From the NCBI GenBank assembly GCA_021824575.1, contig JAKAKJ010000096.1:1-37114 (forward strand): a DNA stretch of 37,114 nt, read 5' to 3'. Shown piece by piece: positions 21,780-30,089 of this stretch (its first letter is position 1; the number at the start of each line of letters is the position of its first letter). This DNA is from Chloroflexota bacterium. Its GTDB lineage: Bacteria > Chloroflexota > Anaerolineae > Anaerolineales > Villigracilaceae. Under the pieces are notes generated by a model, which did not search any database, was not told the origin of the DNA, and was given only the letters and a program-made list of their open reading frames with translations. Made by a program: the position numbers and the translations under genes.

Positions 21780-23051
21780 TCACGCTTTGTTTGCATGCGA
21801 AATTTCAGCAAGATCCAAAACGCGCGTGTGAAGCGTGTGCGACCATTCCTTTTTGTTTTTGTTCCAAAAACCCTTGACGACGATTGGCGCCCACGTCAGG
21901 TTATAGAACGGGAAGGTCAGGAAGAACGCCAGGGTTTTCAGGGAATAACGCTGTTCCAGGATCAGGAAGATCACGTTGATATACAACAATCCCAGAAAGA
22001 ACAGCGACAACAAGTCCGGGCTTACGCCGGCAATCGTTGGCTGCGGCGCGGCGATCATGAAGAAGACGCCCATCACCAGACAGAAAAAGTTGACCACCAC
22101 AATCAACGGCTGGATCAGATACGCCGCCAAATCGAAGGCTATCATGTCTTTTTTCTGGATGGCGCGTCTGGCAAGCGGCATGAAGAAGCGCGCAATGCAA
22201 TCGGCCTGGCCCTGCATCCAGCGGATACGCTGTTGGATGGACTGCTGGAGCGTCAGCGGTTTTTCATCGTAAGCCACGGCATTGTGCGACCAGTAAACTT
22301 TCATGCCGCGCAAAGCCACCTTGATGGTGAATTCCAAATCTTCGGTCAGGCAGGTCGCGCCCCAGCCGATTTGCTTCAGCACATCGGTCGCGATCATCAT
22401 GCCGGTCCCGCCGAGAACATTGCTAAGTCCGAGATAATAGCGCGGCAGTTGGAACATCCGGTTGCTGATCCAGAACGCGATGGAGTTGTTGGCGGCAATC
22501 CACGAATCGAACGGGTTCTTGCTGTCGAGATAACCCTGCACCACTTTATGCCCCATGGACAGGTGCTTGTTCATCTCCAGCAGGAAATTCGGCGAGGCGA
22601 GATTATCCGCATCGAAAATGCAGACGGCATCGTATTGTTTCTCCATCTGGAAGAGCCGCGCAAACATCCACTCGAGGGAATAACCCTTCCCTTTGCGAGC
22701 GTTGTCGGCGCGTTCCATCACATTTGCGCCGAACTCTTTTGCGACCCGTGCCGTTGAATCCGTACAGTTATCGGCAATGACGAAGATGTCATATAAATCG
22801 CCGGGATAGTCCAGCGACTTCAGATTCGTCACGATTTTCCCAACCACCTTTTCCTCGTTGTGCGACGGGACGATCAAAGCAAAACGATGCTTCAACGGAA
22901 AATTCTTCGCATCCGGCTCTTTGCGGCGGAACCATCCGGCGAACGAAATGCCGATGTAATAGAAAAATGCGCCCCATGCCGGGATTTGAAGAATGACTCC
23001 CAGCGAGCTGGTCAGGAACTTAAATAACTTCCAATACGCCATGATATCCAT
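21780..23051 (-). CDS. Membrane-bound family 2 glycosyltransferase
   Basis: A 423-residue GT2 enzyme. One N-terminal membrane helix (about 15-40) is followed by the cytosolic domain with VPSHNEE (61-67), ADNCTD (93-98), the DxD metal site D147-A-D149, TEDLE (236-240) with the catalytic aspartate, and Q284xxRW288 of processive-type enzymes. Three or four C-terminal helices end near FFLTFPFYNLTWAPIVVKGFW. It resembles the hyaluronan/cellulose synthase-like group; polymer unknown, probably an exopolysaccharide or glycolipid. AGGAG lies before the ATG at 23051. The gene ends against the terminator at 21720. Confidence 0.85.
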   Translation of the reverse strand: MDIMAYWKLFKFLTSSLGVILQIPAWGAFFYYIGISFAGWFRRKEPDAKNFPLKHRFALIVPSHNEEKVVGKIVTNLKSLDYPGDLYDIFVIADNCTDSTARVAKEFGANVMERADNARKGKGYSLEWMFARLFQMEKQYDAVCIFDADNLASPNFLLEMNKHLSMGHKVVQGYLDSKNPFDSWIAANNSIAFWISNRMFQLPRYYLGLSNVLGGTGMMIATDVLKQIGWGATCLTEDLEFTIKVALRGMKVYWSHNAVAYDEKPLTLQQSIQQRIRWMQGQADCIARFFMPLARRAIQKKDMIAFDLAAYLIQPLIVVVNFFCLVMGVFFMIAAPQPTIAGVSPDLLSLFFLGLLYINVIFLILEQRYSLKTLAFFLTFPFYNLTWAPIVVKGFWNKNKKEWSHTLHTRVLDLAEISHANKA

Positions 23052-23384
23052 ATCTCTTCTCCTGCTTCTGGCGAGACTTAACCAACGCTGCCCCGTCAGG
23101 ATTTCGACGGGACGCGTGTTCTCATGCGGAAATTACGCACGATTGCGGCGAACAATAGCCGGGGTGAGCCAACCCAATGAAGGCGGCCCGGCTCACACGA
23201 ACACCTGACATCTCATGGTGATTTCGGCGTCATTCACAAGCGTCAGGTTTGTATCCAAACAAGTCCGGGCGGGAAGCGCATCCAGCTCGAACCGTTGAAT
23301 CCTATTGAGTTATTCAGAAAATCGTGAAATGGCTTTCAAAGCAAGGGACCAAAGATTTACAAATAAATCACAAGCCTGATACAG
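23052..23384 (-). promoter_or_regulatory. Long structured leader region of the glycosyltransferase gene
   Basis: These 333 bases hold no convincing gene. On the minus strand two stems can be drawn: GTGAGCC pairing with GGCTCAC across about 20 bases (near 23190-23160), and CCCGTC-GAAATCCT-GACGGG (23111-23092), about 25 bases before the ribosome-binding site. I do not recognise a riboswitch class. The upstream end holds AT-rich sequence that could carry the promoter. Confidence 0.3.
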
Positions 23385-23567
23385 TCATTCCGTCGGATGG
23401 GCTGTGTCACTTCGAGTAATCTTGAAGCCGCATCGAAGCGACAGTCCCAAAATTTTGATTTGCTGAATCTGCGCCTTCTGATGTTCATCAGGCAGCCGCA
23501 AGCGTGCGAGTATATCAGAAAATTCTGCGGAGGTCACTGTCCCCCTTAAAAACGCATTAGATATCAA
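23385..23567 (-). CDS. Hypothetical 60-residue frame after the amidohydrolase gene
   Basis: It would start at a TTG overlapping the amidohydrolase stop (TTGA). The sequence includes EFSDILARLRLPDEHQKAQI, helical and charged, then a basic tail. The overlap would allow coupled translation. There is no ribosome-binding site of note and I recognise no family, so it may be a chance frame or a remnant. Confidence 0.25.
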   Translation of the reverse strand: MISNAFLRGTVTSAEFSDILARLRLPDEHQKAQIQQIKILGLSLRCGFKITRSDTAHPTE

Positions 23568-24850
23568 TCCATTACGGACAGGCAGTCTTTGGCGAGAATC
23601 GCTTTGGGATACGAATCGGTCGGTTGGCGTGCGGCCAGCTTCCCATCCAGAAAGACCGCACGGATGTATTTCTTGTCCGCAAGCCGGCGCAAGTCGTCGA
23701 GCGGATTTTCATCCAAAATCAAAAAGTCCGCGGCCTTGCCTTCTTCGACAGAACCAAGCTGCGAATCCCAGCCAAGATTTTTGGCGGCCAAAGATGTTGA
23801 CGAAACCAGCGCGTCCATCGGCTTCATTCCGGCCTGCTGCATCCAATAAATTTCAAGCCCGTTCTCACCGTGACGATTGAGCGGCGTGCCCGCATCGCTG
23901 CCCATCGCAACCGGGACGCCTGCTTCGTACGCAAGCCGCAGTGATTTGACGCGGTCACCGCGAATGGATTTATCAACGATCCGGCGCGAGACTTTGGCCA
24001 GGTCACTGCTGACGAGGTTTGAACTCGCCTTGAGCGTCGGCACGAGGAAAGTTCCGCGCTTCGACATGTCTTCGATCACATCCGAACCTTGATGCAAAAA
24101 TGTTCCATGCTCGATGCTGCGAACTCCGGCACGCACCGCTTGGCGGATTCCGTCCATGCCGTGCGCGTGCGCCGCAACATGCTTGTTGAATTTGGCTGCT
24201 TCCTCCACAGCCGCGTGGATTTCATCTTCATTGAAATGTGTCGCGCCCGGAATGTCATCTTCGACAAGAGCCGCGCCCGTGACTCCCAACTTAATTAAAT
24301 CCGCACCATTCTTGATTTGCTCGCGCACCGCCTTGCGGACTTCTTCGACTCCGTCCGCGATTCGACACATGCCTTTGGAATGATCCGCGCCCGTTTCGGC
24401 ACTGGAGATAAAGCGCCCCGCCAGCACGAGGCGCGGTCCGCTGAATTCGCCGCGTTGGATCGAACGGCGCACCGCGAATTCGAGTTCATTCCATCCGCCC
24501 AAATCGCGGACTGTTGTAATTCCCGCCGCGAGATTCCTGCGGGCATTGCTTAATATTTTCAAAGTCATCGAGCCGAGGCCCTGCGCTTTATCAGGATCGT
24601 CCACCTTGAATTGGTTGTCCGGTTCGCCGCTCCTAGAAAGATGAACGTGCGCATCAATCAGACCCGGCAATAGATATTTTCCGCCGTAATCCAAATTGAT
24701 GACATCCTCCTCATACGAGGGCTGCCAGTGTTTGGCCTTTCCCGCATAAATGATTTTCCCACCGCGCACCGCGACGGCTGCATTTGCTATTGGCTCGCGG
24801 CCTGTCCCATCTATCAACGTGATATTCCGAAAGACAGCCAAAAAATTCAT
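23564..24850 (-). CDS. Metal-dependent amidohydrolase (imidazolonepropionase/prolidase-like)
   Basis: A 428-residue amidohydrolase (PF01979 superfamily). Metal and catalytic residues are in place: H68-V-H70 in GLIDAHVHLS, K187 in LIKLGVTGA (candidate carboxylated lysine), H228-A-H230 in AAHAHGMDG, H248 in SIEHGTF, and D319 in MGSDAGTP. The N-terminal beta domain (LIDGTG, GGKIIYAG) and C-terminal GKAADFLILDENPL are typical. Relatives include imidazolonepropionase-like and Xaa-Pro or Xaa-Arg dipeptidase enzymes; the substrate is open. It is divergent from the SnoaL-like gene. The -10 box lies 6 bases before the ATG at 24850, so the mRNA should be leaderless. Confidence 0.85.
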   Translation of the reverse strand: MNFLAVFRNITLIDGTGREPIANAAVAVRGGKIIYAGKAKHWQPSYEEDVINLDYGGKYLLPGLIDAHVHLSRSGEPDNQFKVDDPDKAQGLGSMTLKILSNARRNLAAGITTVRDLGGWNELEFAVRRSIQRGEFSGPRLVLAGRFISSAETGADHSKGMCRIADGVEEVRKAVREQIKNGADLIKLGVTGAALVEDDIPGATHFNEDEIHAAVEEAAKFNKHVAAHAHGMDGIRQAVRAGVRSIEHGTFLHQGSDVIEDMSKRGTFLVPTLKASSNLVSSDLAKVSRRIVDKSIRGDRVKSLRLAYEAGVPVAMGSDAGTPLNRHGENGLEIYWMQQAGMKPMDALVSSTSLAAKNLGWDSQLGSVEEGKAADFLILDENPLDDLRRLADKKYIRAVFLDGKLAARQPTDSYPKAILAKDCLSVMD

Positions 24851-24856
24851 GTCGCC

Positions 24857-24885
24857 AGTATAAGAGGGAATAAAAGATTAAACAA
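24857..24885 (-). promoter_or_regulatory. Promoter of the amidohydrolase gene, predicted leaderless
   Basis: On the minus strand TTGTTT (24885-24880), a 17-bp spacer and TATACT (24862-24857). Six bases separate the -10 box from the start codon, as in gatC and recG. Confidence 0.6.
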
Positions 24886-24970
24886 GCAACTATTCCAACG
24901 CAAGTCAAACTGGCATCCGGCTTACAAGAGCAAAACAATTCGGCATGAAAGAAGTGGTAACATTGAAATC

Positions 24971-25411
24971 ATGGACATAACAATTAACGATGAAATAAAA
25001 ATACAGCAAGTCATTCATCGCTTCGCCAACGCATTCGATCTCAAAGATTGGCCGGGACTGGAAAGTTGTTTTACCGCAAAAATTCGCACAGACTATTCCG
25101 ATCTGCGCGGCACCGCACCGGAAATGATCGAAGCGAAAAGATACGTTGCTTCTCGCCAGGAAACTTTAAAAGATTTGAAAACGCATCATCTGTGCGGCAA
25201 TCACGAAATCGAGATCAATGGCAAAAACGCAAGTTGCAAAACATCCATGATCATCTACCGCCTGGACGAAGCCAAACACGAACAATTCACGACACACGCC
25301 TATTACATTTTCGATCTCGAGAAAATCGATTCGGCGTGGAAAATCAACGGCATCACACAAAAAGTTTTTTGGAACGAGGGGAATCCATCCATTCACAAAG
25401 GCGCTAAATAA
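24971..25411 (+). CDS. SnoaL-like / NTF2-fold protein
   Basis: A 146-residue protein with the NTF2-like (SnoaL_4) pattern: an N-terminal helix DEIKIQQVIHRFANAFDLKDWPGLESCF, then THHLCGNHEIEINGKNASCKTSMIIYR and AYYIFDLEKIDSAWKINGITQKVFW strands forming the cone-shaped pocket. Members bind or isomerise small hydrophobic compounds, or are only folds. The ATG at 24971 matches the family start; the longer frame from 24728 runs back into the divergent amidohydrolase. The SMP-30-like gene follows by 6 bases, so the two are one operon. Confidence 0.8.
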   Translation: MDITINDEIKIQQVIHRFANAFDLKDWPGLESCFTAKIRTDYSDLRGTAPEMIEAKRYVASRQETLKDLKTHHLCGNHEIEINGKNASCKTSMIIYRLDEAKHEQFTTHAYYIFDLEKIDSAWKINGITQKVFWNEGNPSIHKGAK

Positions 25412-25417
25412 ATCACC

Positions 25418-26275
25418 ATGATGCTCCCTGAACTTTTTTACAACGTCAAAGCCACGCTTGGCGAAGGCCCCGCGTGGGACGCAAAGACTCAAACGCTGTA
25501 TTGGGTGGACGTGCTCGAAAAAAGAATCTACGCGGGATCGAAATTATTTCTTCAGTTGGATGATTTTGTCGGATGCCTCGCCCCGCGCAAAGATGGCGGA
25601 CTTGTCATTGCCCAGCGCTTCGGCTTCTGGACCTTCGAGCCGGATACCAATAAACTGGTCACGCTGGCATCTCCGAAGGGGGAACCGTCAAACAATCGCT
25701 TCAACGACGGCAAATGCGATTCGCATGGGCGCTTCGTTGCCGGGACGATGGATCACAACGAACAGGAAGCCTCCGGCGCGTTGTATTCGCTTTCGACCGA
25801 AGGCCGCGTGAAGAAACTTCTCAAGGAAGTTCGTATTTCCAATGGCATCGCGTGGTCGCCGGATTTCAAGACGATGTATTTTATTGATACGCCCACACGC
25901 GAGGTCAAGGCTTTTGATTACGATATCGAGACCGGGCAGATCGCTGACCCGCGCGTCCTCATCAAATTTGAAGACACATTCGGCTGGCCGGACGGCATGA
26001 CCTCCGACACGGACGGCAATTTATGGATCGCCATGTGGGGCGGCGCACGCGTCACTCAATGGACTTCAAAAGGCAAACTGCTCGAACAATTTGGCGTGCC
26101 CGCATTGAATGTCACATCGTGCGTCTTTGGCGGCGCGGATATGAACGAGTTATTCATCACCACTGCCCGCGTCGGCATGGACGCGGCTGCGCTGACGAAA
26201 TATCCGCTGGCGGGCGGCATCTTCCGCATTCAAACCAATCTCACCGGTATGCCGACGTTCGAATTTGGCGGGTGA
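25418..26275 (+). CDS. SMP-30/gluconolactonase family protein
   Basis: A 285-residue six-bladed propeller lactonase-like protein (PF08450). Marks: TLGEGPAWDAKTQTLYWVD with the metal glutamate, SNNRFNDGKCDSHGRFVAGTMD, RISNGIAWSPDFKTMYFIDT with asparagine, and FGWPDGMTSDTDGNLWIAMWGG with aspartate. These four residue groups form the divalent-metal site. Members hydrolyse sugar lactones or other esters. It shares a transcript with the SnoaL-like gene. ATG at 25418 or 25421 is equally possible; no strong ribosome-binding site is visible. Confidence 0.9.
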   Translation: MMLPELFYNVKATLGEGPAWDAKTQTLYWVDVLEKRIYAGSKLFLQLDDFVGCLAPRKDGGLVIAQRFGFWTFEPDTNKLVTLASPKGEPSNNRFNDGKCDSHGRFVAGTMDHNEQEASGALYSLSTEGRVKKLLKEVRISNGIAWSPDFKTMYFIDTPTREVKAFDYDIETGQIADPRVLIKFEDTFGWPDGMTSDTDGNLWIAMWGGARVTQWTSKGKLLEQFGVPALNVTSCVFGGADMNELFITTARVGMDAAALTKYPLAGGIFRIQTNLTGMPTFEFGG

Positions 26276-26286
26276 TTTAACACGTC

Positions 26287-26351
26287 GGTCTCGATACGGG
26301 CGGTGGTTGAGTAGCGTTCTTTGCATATCGAAACCTGCCGCCTACTCGACC
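26287..26351. repeat. Imperfect inverted-repeat element
   Basis: GGTCTCGATACGGGCGG on the left and CCGCCTACTCGACC on the right form imperfect arms, with an internal GTTGAGTAGCG. It lies between the SMP-30 gene and the minus-strand terminator. Non-coding and interspersed in appearance. Confidence 0.45.
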
Positions 26352-26381
26352 TGCAGTTTCTGGCAACGACATAGATCATAA

Positions 26382-26408
26382 AAAAACTTCCCGCCGTCTT
26401 GGCGGGAA
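26382..26408 (-). terminator. Rho-independent terminator of the recG-coaD-coiled-coil operon
   Basis: Read on the minus strand, TTCCCGCC-AAGAC-GGCGGGAA is followed by GTTTTTTTA. It begins 7 bases after the stop of the coiled-coil gene. Confidence 0.85.
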
Positions 26409-26414
26409 ATTGAT

Positions 26415-26915
26415 TTATTTCTCAATTTTTTCAGAAACAACCGGCGGCGAGGTTGGAATGGATTTTCGCATCTGGTCTTCCTGCATGGTGAGGATGCCAT
26501 TGCGAACCTGATTCATGACTTTATCAAGAGTATCTTGTAATTTTTCCAACGTGTCCAGCACATAATCGTCCGCATCGCGACGGACATTATCCGCCTCGGC
26601 GCGCGCCTGCGAAATGATCTGGTCGGCGCGGCGCTGGGCATCAAGCGTGACATTATCCTTCGCCGTTAATTGGTCGGCTTTATCGCGCGCCAACGCAATC
26701 GTCCGGTCAGCTTCTTCCTGCGCCTGCGCCAGGAAACGATCGCGCTGACCAATGATCTGCTGCGCCTTCTTCACCTCGTCCGGGATGACGATCCGCATCT
26801 GGTCAATGATTTCCAACATGCGGTCTTCGTCCACGACGACATTGTGCGTAAAAGGCACAGCCTTGGCATCGTTGAACAGTTCCTCTAAGCGGTCAATCAA
26901 TTGCAGGATGTCCAT
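26415..26915 (-). CDS. Coiled-coil protein, SepIVA/DivIVA-like or ATP synthase subunit B-like
   Basis: A 166-residue, nearly all-helical protein. The start MDILQLIDRLEELFNDAK is followed by MLEIIDQMRIVIPDEVKKAQQII, then a long charged coiled coil (RDRFLAQAQEEADRTIALARDKADQL ... QIISQARAEADNVRRDADDYV) with heptads. Family relatives next to coaD in other phyla are DivIVA-type cell-division proteins such as mycobacterial SepIVA; others are annotated as ATP synthase B-like. There is no membrane segment or nucleotide motif. It follows coaD by 46 bases. A scaffold or division role is inferred from fold and order. Confidence 0.65.
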   Translation of the reverse strand: MDILQLIDRLEELFNDAKAVPFTHNVVVDEDRMLEIIDQMRIVIPDEVKKAQQIIGQRDRFLAQAQEEADRTIALARDKADQLTAKDNVTLDAQRRADQIISQARAEADNVRRDADDYVLDTLEKLQDTLDKVMNQVRNGILTMQEDQMRKSIPTSPPVVSEKIEK

Positions 26916-26961
26916 AGCTTCCTCCGCGTAATCAGCGGTAGCGGCAATAACTCATTATATA

Positions 26962-27480
26962 TCAATCTCGCAGCGCGTTGGGAGGGGAATGTCCATCTCC
27001 CAAATCGCTGACCTTTGCCTTTAGCGCCTTTTCCACGTGCGGCGGGACCATACTCGACACGTCACCGTTCAACATGGCAATTTCCCGCACGGTACTGGAC
27101 GAGAGAAAAGTATGTTGTTCTGCGGTGATCAGCGCAATGGTTTCGATGTCGGTTGCCAGACGCTGATTCGCCAGTGCCATGCGAAATTCAAACTCGAAGT
27201 CCGAGAAGACGCGCAAACCGCGGACGATGACCTGTGCGTTGACCTTGCGGGCAAATTCAATCGTCAAGCCGCTGTATCCCATGACTTTGATCTTCGGATT
27301 ATCCTTCACCGCTTCCGTGACCAGCGCCATGCGTTCATCGGGATCGAACATCAAACTCTTGAGCGGCTTGTCGTAGACCGCCATCACCACTTCATCGAAC
27401 AGACGCGAGGCGCGCGCCGCGATGTCCATGTGACCATAATGGATGGGATCGAACGTACCGGGAAAAAGTGCTCTAACCAT
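26962..27480 (-). CDS. coaD: Phosphopantetheine adenylyltransferase
   Basis: A 172-residue CoaD, the enzyme that adenylates 4'-phosphopantetheine in coenzyme A synthesis. Nucleotidyltransferase motifs are clear: ALFPGTFDPIHYGHMDIAARA (T/HxGH type), YDKPLKSLMF, NAQVIVRGLRVFSDFEFEFRMALAN and FLSSSTVREIA. The start at 27480 (MVRALFPG) has GGAG 6 bases before it; an 8-residue upstream extension is unlikely. It lies between recG and the coiled-coil gene on one strand. Confidence 0.95.
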   Translation of the reverse strand: MVRALFPGTFDPIHYGHMDIAARASRLFDEVVMAVYDKPLKSLMFDPDERMALVTEAVKDNPKIKVMGYSGLTIEFARKVNAQVIVRGLRVFSDFEFEFRMALANQRLATDIETIALITAEQHTFLSSSTVREIAMLNGDVSSMVPPHVEKALKAKVSDLGDGHSPPNALRD

Positions 27481-27497
27481 GCATTCTCCAAATATAT

Positions 27498-27580
27498 TCA
27501 CCACGAAGACACGGAGTACACAGAGATTTCTTGGTGTTCACAAAGGAAAAAACTTTGTGAGCTTGGTGTCTCTGTGGTGA
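27498..27580. repeat. Inverted-repeat element between recG and coaD
   Basis: Ends TCACCACGAAGACACGGAG and the imperfect complement CTTGGTGTCTCTGTGGTGA. An inner perfect stem TCACAAAG/CTTTGTGA lies at 27538-27560. It fills almost the whole gap between the recG stop and the coaD ribosome-binding site, so it is transcribed within the operon. Confidence 0.6.
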
Positions 27581-27584
27581 CAAA

Positions 27585-30074
27585 TTAACTTACATCGCCT
27601 TTGCTTTCGCCCCAGAATCTTTGCAGGGATTCGGCCAGTAAAGCGTTTTCGGGTTTTTGCAGATCAGCATCGTCTTCAAATAATTTCCGGGCTTGTGCGC
27701 GCGCTTTCTCGATCAACGCCACATCGGTCAGGCTTGCCATCCGCAAACCGGACGCGTATCCCGATTGCCGTGTACCGAGAAATTCGCCGGGGCCGCGCTG
27801 CTGTAAATCGCGTTCGGCCAGCACAAAGCCGTCATTGGATTCAGCCATGGCCTGCAGGCGTTCATTTTCTGCATCGTCTTCGTGCGTTGGAATCAGCAGG
27901 CAATACGATTGCGCCGAGCCCCGTCCAACGCGGCCGCGCAGCTGATGCAATTGCGCCAGACCAAAATGATCCGCGCCTTCGACCAACATCACCGCCGCAT
28001 TCGGAACATCCACGCCGACTTCGACGACCGTGGTTGACACCAGGATGTCATATTGCCTATCGCGGAACTTGAGCATGGTCTCATCTTTTTCATTAGACTT
28101 CATGCGGCCATGCAAAAGTCCAAGCTTGAGATCGGGGAAGATTTCTTTCGACAGAACTTCAAAGTCATCCACCGCGGCGCGCAGGTCCCCCATTTTTTCG
28201 CTTTCTTCGATCAACGGATAAATGATGAAAGCCTGTCGCCCCTCTTGAATTTGTCCGCGGATCAACGTGTATGCGCGCTCGCGTTCCTGCGGACGCAGCA
28301 CATGGGTGCTGATCGGCTGGCGGCCTGCGGGCATTTCGTCTATGAGGGATAGATCGAGGTCGCCATAAATCGTCAATGCCAGCGAGCGCGGGATCGGCGT
28401 GGCGGTCATCACCAGCAAATGCGGATTGGTTCCCTTCGAGCGAAGTTCGGCGCGCTGCTCGACGCCGAAGCGATGTTGTTCGTCAATGACTGCAAGCTGC
28501 AAATCCTTGAATTGAACCGGACTTTCGATGACGGCGTGCGTCCCAATGACAACTTTGATCGAGCCGTCCGCCAATCCGTTGCGGATCGCTTCTTTCTCCG
28601 CCTCGGGTGTGCCGCCAACCAGCAAGCGAATCTCATCCTCGTGCATGATTCCGTTTTCGCCAGTGAGTTGATTCTTGAAACTACGATAATGCTGTTCCGC
28701 GAGGATTCCCGTTGGAGCCATGATGGCAACCTGTGCGCCGTTCGATGTAATCATCGCGGCGGCGAGCGCGGCGACAACGGTTTTGCCCGAGCCGACATCG
28801 CCTTGCAAGAGTCGATTCATCGGCTTGCCCGAATCCAAATCGGCGCGGATTTCGGCGAGGGCTCGTTGCTGGGCATTTGTCAGCGCAAAGGACAGGCTGT
28901 TTAAACGCGCCGCCAGCCAATCGTCCGGGATTGAGAAGCGGCGCGCCTCGGCTTGTTTCCAATCGCGCTTTTGTCGCATCACGCCCATCTGCAAAAAGAA
29001 AATTTCATCGAAAGCGAGTCGCTCGCGCGCAGACTTCAACGAATCCTGCGAATCGGGAAAATGCGCCTGCAATAACGCCTGTCCCAAATTCATCAGGCGC
29101 GCGGACGAACGAACGCTTTCAGGCAGCGAGTCAGCCACCGCAGGCGCCCAATACGTCACAACCTGGTTCATCAAACCGCGCAGCCACTTTTGCGTGATCT
29201 TTGTGGTGAGCGGATAAATGGGCACAATGCGATTCGTGTGCAGATGTTCGATGTCCACCGATTCCCAATCGGGCTGGTTCATCACAAGGCGGCCAAGATA
29301 CTGATCCACTTTTCCAGAGACGGAAATCTGCATTCCCTCTTTGAGTCGGTTCGCCATCCACGGCTGGTTGAACCATGAGAGCCGCAGCGCGCCAGTGCCA
29401 TCGCTGAGAATGGCCTCGACAATCGTTGCCGAGCCGCTGCGAATGGGGCGCGTATGCACAGACTGGATCGTGCCAATCACCGTGACTTGTTCGTTGTACC
29501 AGAGATTCTTGATGGGCTTGAGCTGTGAATAATCTTCGTAGCGGCGCGGGAAATAATAAAGCATGTCGCCGAGCGTCCTCATGCCGAGGCTTTCGAGCGT
29601 AGCAGCATGTTTCGGGCCGACGCCTTGAAGAACCGTCAGCGGCGCGTTGAGCGCGGCAGGAGTTTGGCTAGTTTTCGCGCCCGGGACAGATTCAGAACGC
29701 GGCGGAGGCACGGGGCGTTGCTGCTGTGGTTGCTGAGGGCGACTCGGTTGTGGACGTGGTTGTGTCGGTGCAGATTCAGATGTTTGCGGACGCGGCTTTT
29801 GCTGCGGCCTCTGCGCGGCTTCGGGATACGTTTCGCCGATGCGCTTCCACAGACCTTTCAACGCGTCAGCGCGGGACTGCGGGCTGAGTCCGTCATACGA
29901 GCGGAGTCTCTGCACGACGGCTTGAATCACTTCCTCGCTGATGCGGTCGGCGCGTGCCTCACCTTCCCAAAAGTCGAGCATCTTTGCCAAACCGCCAATA
30001 ATTGCATTGTTGCTGTATCCGTTCTCGTGTTCGAGACGGAAGAATTTTCGAAGCTTCTCTAATGAGGGCTGCAT
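27585..30074 (-). CDS. recG: ATP-dependent DNA helicase RecG with extra N-terminal domain
   Basis: An 829-residue RecG, longer than the usual 680-700. Residues 1-85 are a helical domain (KLRKFFRLEHENGYSNNAIIGGL ... ADALKGLWKRIGETYPEAA). Then comes a Pro/Gln-rich linker to about residue 140, then canonical RecG: the wedge (LTVLQGVGPKHAATLESLGM, DMLYYFPRRYEDY), Walker A GDVGSGKTV near 430, DEQHRFG near 530, TATPIPRSLALTIYGDLD, and motifs V-VI with QLRGRVGRG. It unwinds stalled forks and Holliday junctions and drives fork reversal. It heads a minus-strand operon with coaD. An extended -10 box lies 6 bases before the ATG; no Shine-Dalgarno is seen. Confidence 0.95.
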   Translation of the reverse strand: MQPSLEKLRKFFRLEHENGYSNNAIIGGLAKMLDFWEGEARADRISEEVIQAVVQRLRSYDGLSPQSRADALKGLWKRIGETYPEAAQRPQQKPRPQTSESAPTQPRPQPSRPQQPQQQRPVPPPRSESVPGAKTSQTPAALNAPLTVLQGVGPKHAATLESLGMRTLGDMLYYFPRRYEDYSQLKPIKNLWYNEQVTVIGTIQSVHTRPIRSGSATIVEAILSDGTGALRLSWFNQPWMANRLKEGMQISVSGKVDQYLGRLVMNQPDWESVDIEHLHTNRIVPIYPLTTKITQKWLRGLMNQVVTYWAPAVADSLPESVRSSARLMNLGQALLQAHFPDSQDSLKSARERLAFDEIFFLQMGVMRQKRDWKQAEARRFSIPDDWLAARLNSLSFALTNAQQRALAEIRADLDSGKPMNRLLQGDVGSGKTVVAALAAAMITSNGAQVAIMAPTGILAEQHYRSFKNQLTGENGIMHEDEIRLLVGGTPEAEKEAIRNGLADGSIKVVIGTHAVIESPVQFKDLQLAVIDEQHRFGVEQRAELRSKGTNPHLLVMTATPIPRSLALTIYGDLDLSLIDEMPAGRQPISTHVLRPQERERAYTLIRGQIQEGRQAFIIYPLIEESEKMGDLRAAVDDFEVLSKEIFPDLKLGLLHGRMKSNEKDETMLKFRDRQYDILVSTTVVEVGVDVPNAAVMLVEGADHFGLAQLHQLRGRVGRGSAQSYCLLIPTHEDDAENERLQAMAESNDGFVLAERDLQQRGPGEFLGTRQSGYASGLRMASLTDVALIEKARAQARKLFEDDADLQKPENALLAESLQRFWGESKGDVS

Positions 30075-30080
30075 GAGGTT

Positions 30081-30089
30081 ATTTTATCA
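30081..30089 (-). promoter_or_regulatory. Extended -10 promoter of recG, predicted leaderless
   Basis: TG-A-TAAAAT on the minus strand, ending 6 bases before the recG ATG. The -35 region (GGAACT) is poor, as is common with extended -10 promoters. Confidence 0.45.

Noticed and set aside
21795-22757. 320-codon plus-strand frame opposite the glycosyltransferase
   Set aside because: Antisense to a gene with all GT2 motifs; composition is an artefact of codon use.
28720-29217. Plus-strand frames opposite recG
   Set aside because: Antisense shadows of RecG; no start signals or recognisable domains.
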